Below are positions 6,334 to 12,592 of a stretch of 27,493 nucleotides of DNA, piece after piece. A model generated the notes under the pieces. That model was not told the origin of the DNA. It saw nothing but the letters and a program-made list of their open reading frames with translations, and did not search any database. Within the stretch, counting starts at the first letter, position 1. Every line of letters starts with the position of its first letter. The position numbers and the translations under genes were made by a program. Source of the stretch: an uncultured Clostridia bacterium (GTDB lineage Bacteria; Bacillota; Clostridia; Lachnospirales; CAMVHY01); the NCBI GenBank assembly GCA_946415665.1, contig CAMKTI010000009.1:1-27493 (forward strand), given 5' to 3'.

Positions 6334-6586
6334 ACTTACTCACCTCATTTTCAGAGGTTTGCAAGGGCACTTTTGTGCCGTTTCTTTTTAGCCATTATTG
6401 CGAATCGAATTATGCAAGCAGGTATTCTTTAAGCAAATGAAAAGTCAGGATACTGACCGTCCTTTCCGACAACTGCTATTTGTATGATAACATAAATTTT
6501 TAGAAGTAAACAAGTAAATTAAAAAAATGGTTTTAAACAAAAGAGTTAATAAAAAAGGTTTTAAAATAAAAGACTCTGTAAGTACA

Positions 6587-6615
6587 TTGACACATAAAAA
6601 AATAATTGGCACATT
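6587..6615 (+). promoter_or_regulatory. Putative promoter of the DUF262-HNH gene, array-like
   Basis: TTGACA 6587-6592, 17-bp spacer, CACATT 6610-6615. The whole stretch, including AGTACA before it and AAAATAAGGGAGGG after it, looks like a decayed array promoter and leader start. The -10 is weak. Confidence 0.4.
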
Positions 6616-6688
6616 AGAAAATAAGGGAGGGCCGATAAAATAAAAGTAGATGTAGCTATGATTAAAAAAAAGATAAGGAGCGTGTGTT

Positions 6689-7786
6689 ATGAAAATAGAG
6701 TTAAAGGAAATCAAAGTTAGAGATTTATTTAAGAGATATAAAGATAGCGGTGTTGATGGCGTTGTAGGATTTGACGGCAAATTAGATATTAGACCGCCAT
6801 TTCAAAGAGAATTTATTTACAACGAAAAGCAAAAAAACGCAGTTATTAATACTGTCAAAAATGGATTTCCTCTTAATGTAATGTATTGGAGCAAAAACCA
6901 TAACTCTGACACTTATGAGTTACTTGACGGTCAACAAAGAACGATTAGCATTTGTCAATATTGTAATAATGATTATTCTATTGATTATCGCTATATGTCT
7001 AATCTAACTAAAATTGAACAGAATAAAATTTTGGATTATCCACTCATGATATATATTTGTGATGGCAATGATAAAGAAAAATTGGAATGGTTTAAGACCA
7101 TAAATATTGCCGGTTTAAAATTGAAGGATCAAGAATTGAGAAATGCTATTTACGCCGGTTATTGGTTAACCGACGCAAAAAAACATTTTAGTAAACCAAA
7201 TTGCGTTGCTTATAATCTTGGAAAGGATTATATAAAAGGTACTTTAAACAGACAGGACTATCTTGAAACTGTTCTAAAGTGGATTGCAAATCGGGATGGA
7301 CTTAAAAATATTGAAGATGTAATGTCAAGACATCAGTTGGATAATGATAGTGCAAATTTATGGGTTTATTATCAGCAAGTTATATCTTGGGTCAAGGCAA
7401 TATTTCCGATTTACTTTAAAGAAATGAAAGGTGTTGATTGGGGGATTCTCTATAATAAATATCATGATGGTGTTTATAATCCGAATAATTTTGAAATTAA
7501 AGTCAAAAATCTAATGATGGACGATGATGTTACAAAAAAGAGTGGTGTATATGAATATTTGTTTGACGGTCAAGAAAAACATTTAAGTATTAGAGTTTTT
7601 AACGACAATATGAAAAGATCAGCGTACGAAAGGCAAAATGGCACTTGTGTCAAGTGTAGAAAACATTTTGAGATAGAAGAAATGGAAGCTGATCATATAA
7701 CGCCGTGGGCTCAAGGTGGAAAAACAACAGAAAGTAATTGTCAAATGCTCTGTAAGGATTGTAATAGAACGAAGTCAGATATATAA
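6689..7786 (+). CDS. DUF262 / HNH endonuclease-like protein (GmrSD-type relative)
   Basis: A 365-aa protein. The N-terminal DUF262 (ParB-like NTPase) fold is indicated by RPPFQREFIYNEKQ (about residues 35-48) and the signature LLDGQQRTISI (about 76-86). The C-terminal HNH domain has C-x2-C pairs (CVKC, CKDC) around the EADHITPWAQGG core (His of HNH in ADHI) and ends NRTKSD, so both zinc pairs and the catalytic His are present. Families with this pair of domains act as modification-dependent or phosphorothioate-linked nucleases. Start ATG 6689 is eight bases after AAGGAG. It closes the island containing the EcoRI-family methylase and is the most plausible nuclease partner of that enzyme, but that pairing is inferred from position. 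Confidence 0.85.
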   Translation: MKIELKEIKVRDLFKRYKDSGVDGVVGFDGKLDIRPPFQREFIYNEKQKNAVINTVKNGFPLNVMYWSKNHNSDTYELLDGQQRTISICQYCNNDYSIDYRYMSNLTKIEQNKILDYPLMIYICDGNDKEKLEWFKTINIAGLKLKDQELRNAIYAGYWLTDAKKHFSKPNCVAYNLGKDYIKGTLNRQDYLETVLKWIANRDGLKNIEDVMSRHQLDNDSANLWVYYQQVISWVKAIFPIYFKEMKGVDWGILYNKYHDGVYNPNNFEIKVKNLMMDDDVTKKSGVYEYLFDGQEKHLSIRVFNDNMKRSAYERQNGTCVKCRKHFEIEEMEADHITPWAQGGKTTESNCQMLCKDCNRTKSDI

Positions 7787-7961
7787 AAATTTACATGCCT
7801 AAAATATAAAAATTTTATGGTGTTATCAAAAAAACGTAATACTATTTTTATTTACATAGAAATATTTTGGCAAATTATGCGTTTATTATAAAATAGTTTT
7901 ATAAATAGATTTTATAAGATAAGGAAAAAATAGAGGCTAGTTTTATAGCTTTTATTTTTAT
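7787..7961. other. Intergenic, nothing clear
   Basis: AT-rich spacer after the DUF262-HNH gene. No hairpin terminator or promoter could be supported. The end (TTTTATAGCTTTTATTTTTAT, about 7941-7960) is repeated beside the second copy of the flanking repeat at 11147-11167. Confidence 0.4.
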
Positions 7962-8163
7962 AGCATTGATAAATTTTCTATTGTTTTTGGTGCCATCGTT
8001 ATCTCGTTAAATATGGCTTCATTTTTTCCCGTGTTTTATCGCCTATATCAAATCTATGATGCGTTTGTTGTTCTTCTTTTTTGCTTTCCTTTACAATTTT
8101 TTGTTCGTTTTAACAACTCTTTTTTTTATTCTCTTTTATTTTTATTTTGTGTAGACAATCTCC
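7962..8163. repeat. About 200-bp direct repeat, left of the type IIG gene
   Basis: Matches 10912-11122 over its length with many substitutions. Shared words are TGATAAA(T/C)TTTCTATTGT, TATATCAAATCTAT(G/A)AT, TTTGTTCGTTTTA-like tracts and TATTTTGTGTA at the end. The minus-strand end of the type IIG gene begins four bases later. No coding potential. Its end (TTTGTGTAGACAATCTCC) loosely resembles the end of the window-edge repeats (TTTGTCGACACTATCTA). Confidence 0.65.
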
Positions 8164-8166
8164 AAT

Positions 8167-10476
8167 TCATTTCAAAAGTTCGTATTCAAACATTTTCTCA
8201 GTGATATGACTTTTATAATAAATTTTCAGCATGGTACGAAGCGTGTCCAAATATCCATTAAGAATTGGATAATCATAAACTTTCTTTTTATTTTTTCCAG
8301 CACCTACAATTTTCGATGTGTTTAATTCTTTCTTAATCTGATAAACACCATAATTGAAATCCGGATTATAATTTTTTGTTTTTTTGGCTTCATAGATAAT
8401 TTTATTCCAAAGTTCAAGCAATTTCTGTTCTTCTTTGTCAAGAGCAATTTTTTTATTAGTTTCGTATTTTTTCAAATCTTTTAGAGCCAAAGCTTTATCG
8501 TCAAAACAAAGTTCGTTTTGATATCTTCTTCCGTCTGAACCATCGAATGATAAACATTTATTTTGGTTTGATAAGCAAGTATAAATCAAGCATGACTTTA
8601 AAAAATTTTCGTCTTTTGTGTAAGCGTCTCCGCCGTCTGCTGTGGTAAAATAAACGTCACGATTATAAAATGTGCTTTGCTCAAAAATTTTTGCTACAAA
8701 CAACGGCAGTTTTTCTTTGTAGTTATCATTTCTTACATAGAATCCTCGAACGTTAAATAATGCCCCTTTGACTAAGGATATATGCTTTGCATCGATAGAA
8801 AAACCAGTTGGTCTCAGATATGCAACGATATTATCGTTATATATTGCTATTCCATCGCATTTTCTACCAGAAACCATTGTACCGTCTGCTTCGAAATGTG
8901 ATCCTTCGACATCACCCGAAAATCTTCTGCGGTCATAAAAAACTTCGAAAGTCTTATGGCATTTTTTGCATACTATATTTGCAACTGCTTCAGCATTGAG
9001 ATTCACTATATCTATTGCTTCTAACAAAATATTTTCATTTACTGTATCATTTTCATAAGACCATAGGATACAACTAATCGCAGATTTTGTTGCATGGAAA
9101 TGCTCACGATTAAAAATATATCCTTTGATATATACCTTGTCGGATAAACCAAGTGATTTCCAGTATTTTATTGGAGAAAACAAAACATAACTATCTGTTG
9201 GTTGCCTTAGATAAAACTTATATCCGGACCATATAAATCTGTTTGTTAAATCTCTTGCCGTGGATATATTTGAATTAGGCAATAAAGTTAGGTCAGCTTT
9301 CATGGCTTCAAAAACAAAGTCTTTATGCGTTTTATACACAGCGTTATTTGTATTATCTGCAACACCATCTCTATACGGCGGATTTTCAAATAAAATAACG
9401 CTACACTTTGTATTATCGATATATTGCTTAATAATAGGATTATTAATAAAATCTTCGCTCATCGCGTCGGCATTTGCTACCCGACCATTTTCATAATTAA
9501 CATTTGCTTCTGTCGGCGGAATAATTTCTCTGACGTCACTGCCGATACGTTCTTGTAAAACTTTATACTCATAATATTCATAAGTGCTGACGACGCAATG
9601 GCTAATTAAATCATCGCCGTTTTTATCTTTTAAACCAATAAGCGCGCATTCAAGATTTCCTGTTCCGGCGCATCTATCCAAAATTATATAATCGTTGCCG
9701 TCAGGAATACGATCAACCGCCATTTGTACAAGTTCTGCTGCTTTTTTTGCATACGGGATAGGTGTATAAAATGCGCCCAAATCTTTTTTGGAAAGACGGT
9801 CATTTAGACAATCCATCAGGTACTTAAATTTTTCATTGGATTTACCCTTATAAGGATTAATCAATCCCTTGAAATGTCTGGGGTTCCTAATTTCTCCGGT
9901 GACTTTGATAGCTGTGCCTGTATCGTCTCCCAAAAAATCCCCCTTACTGGCTTTCGGTCTTTCACGGTAATAACGTTCTGCCCAACCAACAATACAGTTC
10001 TCATCGATGTCAATAGGCATATACATTTCATCAGGGTCGATTTTTTTGGCTTTCAAAATTTTTCTCAGCTGCGCCGATTGTGCTGTATTACTATAGTTCA
10101 ACATATAGTCATATTTTCCGGTGACAAATCCTTCGTTATTCTTAGATGCGGCACCTGCATAAATTTTATGAATATCGTTTTTATAATCCTGAGACTTATA
10201 AACATAGACCGTTGTTGCGTTTAGATCGATAAGTAAAATCGTGGCAGGAATAGATTTGCCTTTAACACGCATCTTTGACAGATATTTAATTACTTGAAAC
10301 AGCGTTTTGTTCAGGTTATTAATGGTAAGTTTGAACTCGAAGATATTTCCGTTATAAACGCCGTCGGTGTTATCCGCAAGAATAGCAGCATCGTCGTTAT
10401 ATTGGATGGCATAATTGTCAAAGAACTCCATTTGTCCCTCGCGTTCATTCTCATATGGCGTATGAAAATTAGCCAT
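8167..10476 (-). CDS. Type IIG-like restriction enzyme / N6-adenine DNA methyltransferase
   Basis: A 769-aa single-chain enzyme. A PD-(D/E)xK-like nuclease motif is visible near the N terminus: D38, then E47-x-K49 (TDGVYNGNIFEFKL). The methylase core follows with LGAFYTP (233-239), motif I DRCAGTGN (267-274) and motif IV FENPPYRDG (NPPY 365-368), the gamma-class N6-adenine type. The C-terminal third would hold target recognition and includes a CKKC pair. Start ATG 10476 is preceded by GGAGGTGG. Type IIG enzymes are usually 900 aa or more, so this is short. It could also be a methylase with an inactive N-terminal domain. It is separate in strand and leader from the methylase at 3502. Confidence 0.83.
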   Translation of the reverse strand: MANFHTPYENEREGQMEFFDNYAIQYNDDAAILADNTDGVYNGNIFEFKLTINNLNKTLFQVIKYLSKMRVKGKSIPATILLIDLNATTVYVYKSQDYKNDIHKIYAGAASKNNEGFVTGKYDYMLNYSNTAQSAQLRKILKAKKIDPDEMYMPIDIDENCIVGWAERYYRERPKASKGDFLGDDTGTAIKVTGEIRNPRHFKGLINPYKGKSNEKFKYLMDCLNDRLSKKDLGAFYTPIPYAKKAAELVQMAVDRIPDGNDYIILDRCAGTGNLECALIGLKDKNGDDLISHCVVSTYEYYEYKVLQERIGSDVREIIPPTEANVNYENGRVANADAMSEDFINNPIIKQYIDNTKCSVILFENPPYRDGVADNTNNAVYKTHKDFVFEAMKADLTLLPNSNISTARDLTNRFIWSGYKFYLRQPTDSYVLFSPIKYWKSLGLSDKVYIKGYIFNREHFHATKSAISCILWSYENDTVNENILLEAIDIVNLNAEAVANIVCKKCHKTFEVFYDRRRFSGDVEGSHFEADGTMVSGRKCDGIAIYNDNIVAYLRPTGFSIDAKHISLVKGALFNVRGFYVRNDNYKEKLPLFVAKIFEQSTFYNRDVYFTTADGGDAYTKDENFLKSCLIYTCLSNQNKCLSFDGSDGRRYQNELCFDDKALALKDLKKYETNKKIALDKEEQKLLELWNKIIYEAKKTKNYNPDFNYGVYQIKKELNTSKIVGAGKNKKKVYDYPILNGYLDTLRTMLKIYYKSHITEKMFEYELLK

Positions 10477-10740
10477 TACAAACCACCTCCATTAAAAAAG
10501 GAAAAGCGGTTTACATAGTTAATCTTTTTCAAAACAACGCTGTTGCGTTTTTTCTTTAAAAGCTCTTACATAAACCGCTAAAAAATTTTTATTAAAAAAG
10601 CGCTTTGTTTTCTCAAAAGCGCCTTTTGTTTCTCTAATCTTATAATTTTTTGTCGATAAAAGCAAAAAACAAACGTGCATATAATCTCTAAAAAACGGCT
10701 TTATTTCTTGTTTTATGCTTGGATTTTGTTTTTTCACGTA
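10477..10740 (-). promoter_or_regulatory. Hairpin-rich leader of the type IIG gene
   Basis: Read on the minus strand, GCGCTTT (10622-10616) pairs AAAGCGC (10606-10600) and is followed by six T, an intrinsic terminator about 125 bases before the start codon. Next is a 9-bp stem AGCGGTTTA/TAAACCGCT (10579-10571 with 10513-10505) enclosing ACGC/GCGT, closing just before TTTTCCTTTTTTT and the SD. On the plus strand AACGC-TGTT-GCGTT followed by T also makes a terminator (10535-10556). The arrangement suggests attenuation, but no known riboswitch class was recognised. Confidence 0.45.
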
Positions 10741-10911
10741 AGTTTTTAAAACTAGGGCAGTACTAACATAAAACGTAAGTCGAAAATAAAAGAGGTATAT
10801 GGTAGAGATAAAAATAGAATCAAGTTTGTTTAACCATTCTCTATTATGTTTTCTATAATCAGGTGGTAAATCTCACTATGAAGATCCTGTTCTTATTATC
10901 CATACAACTAC
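10741..10911. other. Intergenic with a possible minus-strand promoter
   Basis: ACGTAAGTTTT at 10737 recurs as ACGTAAGTCG about 40 bases on. On the minus strand TTGATT, an 18-bp gap and TATACC (around 10825-10795) could serve the type IIG leader. Nothing else is supported. Confidence 0.3.
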
Positions 10912-11122
10912 ACTGATAAACTTTCTATTGTCTTTTGCTATCCCACAGTGTTACTCTCATTTGCTAAATACAACTCTATTTTTTCTCATACTTTATTGTC
11001 TATATCAAATCTATAATACGGTTTTTTGTTCATTATTTTCTCTTCCTTTATTCTTTTTTGTTTATTTTATAAATTTCTTTCTTCATTGTCTTTTATTTCT
11101 ATTTTGTGTAAATACTCTCTAA
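10912..11122. repeat. About 210-bp direct repeat, right of the type IIG gene
   Basis: Second, diverged copy of the repeat at 7962-8163 in the same orientation, ending TATTTTGTGTAAATACTCTC. Together the two copies bracket the whole type IIG locus. Confidence 0.65.
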
Positions 11123-11300
11123 AAAATGGGAAAAAGATAAAAGTTGATTTTATAGCTTTTATTTTTTTTGTGTAAAAAAATATTTGATGAGGAAATAATA
11201 AATTTTTGTGTGGCTAAATTTATGTTTACAAAATAAATTTTGATTTTATTTTTGTTTTGTGTTATGGTTTTAAATGCTTTTTGTAGAAAAGTAAAAGTTT

Positions 11301-11384
11301 CGGCTTTTCACCGTGTGTTAATTGCGATGCTCGGTATTTTTAAAAAAATAAAAGCCGGTATTTTGTGCGCTTTTATTTTTTTTT
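11301..11384 (+). promoter_or_regulatory. infC leader attenuator (L20-leader-like)
   Basis: A 10-bp perfect terminator stem AAATAAAAGC (11346-11355) / GCTTTTATTT (11369-11378) is followed by more T, ending about 40 bases before infC. Upstream, CGGCTTTT (11301-11308) is fully complementary to AAAAGCCG (11350-11357), the ascending arm of that stem, and so would form a competing antiterminator. This matches the known design of Firmicute infC-rpmI-rplT leaders, where ribosomal protein L20 binding promotes termination. Confidence 0.7.
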
Positions 11385-11421
11385 GATTTATAAGAAAAAT
11401 TTTATTTGGAGGTGCGTAAAA

Positions 11422-11940
11422 ATAAATTTGTTTATAAACGAAGCAATTCGTGACAAAACAATAAGATTAATAGATTCAGATGGAACACAATTAGGTATTG
11501 TTTCGATTCGCGAGGCACTTGATCTCGCGGAAGAAAAAAAATTGGATTTGGTAAAAATTGCTCCGGATGCAAAACCACCTGTTTGCAAAATAATGGATTA
11601 TAGTAAATATAAATATGAGCAAGTAAAAAAAGCAAAAGAAGCTAAGAAAAAACAAAAAATTGTAGATATAAAAGAAATAAGAATTTCGGTTAGTATAGGT
11701 GAACATGATTTGGAAATTAAAAAAAAGAAGTTAGTGGAATTTATTGATTCCGGACATAAAGTTAAACTTGTTATAAGATTTCGAGGACGTGAAATAAAAC
11801 AAAAAGAAACCGGAGAGGAATTAATAAATAAATTTAAAAATGGTCTTGATGATATATGTCTAATCGAAAAGCCGCCAATTTTTGAAAATAGAAATATTAT
11901 CGTTGTGTTTTCGCCTGTAAATAAAAATAAAATTAAATAA
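11422..11940 (+). CDS. infC: Translation initiation factor IF-3
   Basis: 172 aa, normal for IF-3. Both domains are visible: the N-terminal FINEAIRDKTIRLIDSDGTQLG and the C-terminal part with IKEIRISVSIGEHDLEIK and VKLVIRFRGREI. IF-3 binds the 30S subunit and checks initiator tRNA and start codon. Start chosen at ATA 11422, nine bases after GGAGG (11408-11412). No ATG/GTG/TTG fits this SD: TTG at 11428 is 15 bases away, and the upstream ATG-like reading has no SD. Rare start codons (AUU, AUC, AUA) are typical of infC because IF-3 discriminates against them, giving self-control. Followed by rpmI after 18 bases. Confidence 0.95.
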   Translation: MNLFINEAIRDKTIRLIDSDGTQLGIVSIREALDLAEEKKLDLVKIAPDAKPPVCKIMDYSKYKYEQVKKAKEAKKKQKIVDIKEIRISVSIGEHDLEIKKKKLVEFIDSGHKVKLVIRFRGREIKQKETGEELINKFKNGLDDICLIEKPPIFENRNIIVVFSPVNKNKIK

Positions 11941-11958
11941 AATCATGGAGGATTTTTT

Positions 11959-12150
11959 ATGCCGAAGTTAAAAACAAGTAAAGCCCTAAAAAAAAGATTT
12001 AAAATAACTGGAACGGGTAAAATTAAAAGATCGCAATCTGGTACTCAGCATTTATTGAGCGGAAAAACTACTAAAAAGAAAAGACAAGCTAGAAAATGTG
12101 CTTATATTGCAAGTAATAAAGTCGTAATAAAATATAAAAAGAAAATATAA
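11959..12150 (+). CDS. rpmI: 50S ribosomal protein L35
   Basis: 63 aa, lysine/arginine-rich, starting MPKLKTSKALKKRFKITGTG, the standard L35 opening, with GGAGGA ahead of the ATG. It lies between infC and rplT in the usual order and shares the leader-controlled transcript. Confidence 0.97.
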   Translation: MPKLKTSKALKKRFKITGTGKIKRSQSGTQHLLSGKTTKKKRQARKCAYIASNKVVIKYKKKI

Positions 12151-12168
12151 ATATAAAGGAGAATTATT

Positions 12169-12519
12169 ATGGCAAGGATAAAAGGCGGTTTAAATGCTAA
12201 AAAAAGACATAAAAAAATATTAAAAGCAGCAAAAGGTTTTTTTGGTGCGAGATCAAAAAAATATAGAGTTGCAAAACAATCTGTAATGAGAGCAATGGCT
12301 CATGCTTTTGCAGGACGAAAACAAACTAAAAGGGATTTTCGTAAAATCTGGATCGTGAGAATTAATGCCGCTGCGAGAGAAAATAATATTTCGTATAGTA
12401 AATTTATGTACGGCATGAAAAAATTAAATATGAATATAAATCGAAAAATGTTGGCTGATTTGGCTGTAAATGATCCAAAGGCTTTTAGTGAATTGGTTGA
12501 AAAAGTTAAGCAAAATTAA
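12169..12519 (+). CDS. rplT: 50S ribosomal protein L20
   Basis: 116 aa, full length. Recognised by MARIKGGLNAKKRHKKILK, GFFGARSKKYRVAKQSVMRA and AFAGRKQTKRDFRKIWIVRI. It binds 23S rRNA early in 50S assembly and, in Firmicutes, represses its own operon by binding the infC leader. AAGGAG precedes the ATG; 18 bases separate it from rpmI. Confidence 0.97.
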   Translation: MARIKGGLNAKKRHKKILKAAKGFFGARSKKYRVAKQSVMRAMAHAFAGRKQTKRDFRKIWIVRINAAARENNISYSKFMYGMKKLNMNINRKMLADLAVNDPKAFSELVEKVKQN

Positions 12520-12540
12520 TTTTGTTTGATAAAAGTAAAA

Positions 12541-12578
12541 AAAAAAAGCGAAGCGTAAAATTATGCTTCGTTTTTTTT
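12541..12578. terminator. Bidirectional terminator between rplT and the giant gene
   Basis: CGAAGC 12549-12554 pairs GCTTCG 12565-12570. Eight T follow on the plus strand, and an A-run precedes, giving a T-run on the minus strand. It can end both convergent transcripts. Confidence 0.85.
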
Positions 12579-12592
12579 ATGGGATATTAAAT

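Larger units (their letters stand above)
1512..6490. repeat. Tandem array of ten convergent small-RNA / small-peptide units (putative type I toxin-antitoxin array)
   Basis: Ten units of about 430 bp lie in the same orientation, five on each side of the methylase gene at 3502-4422. A complete unit reads, on the + strand: promoter TTGACA-N16-TATAAT; hairpin 1 (GAGAGAG/CTCTCTC type); the constant word AGCAGACC; hairpin 2 (CCGCT/AGCGG type); a motif such as GATTCGCAA; a U-tract terminator (CGTCGCT/AGCGACG type). Read on the - strand it has its own -10 (TATAAT); the word AGCAGTTGCTGAAAG; the same GATTCGCAA-like motif; an SD hairpin ACTCC...GGAGG; and a 37-53 aa hydrophobic peptide whose basic tail is encoded inside the + strand terminator. 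The layout resembles Fst/RNAII, TxpA/RatA and BsrG/SR4 systems. I recognise no specific named family. Confidence 0.8.

Noticed and set aside
1512..6490. CRISPR array or integron cassette array
   Set aside because: Units are about 430 bp with their own promoters, peptides and terminators; there are no short regular repeats with unique spacers and no attC-like ends or integrase.
10519..10737. 72-aa minus-strand ORF before the type IIG gene
   Set aside because: No SD, and it runs through the terminator and stems of the leader; better explained as untranslated leader.
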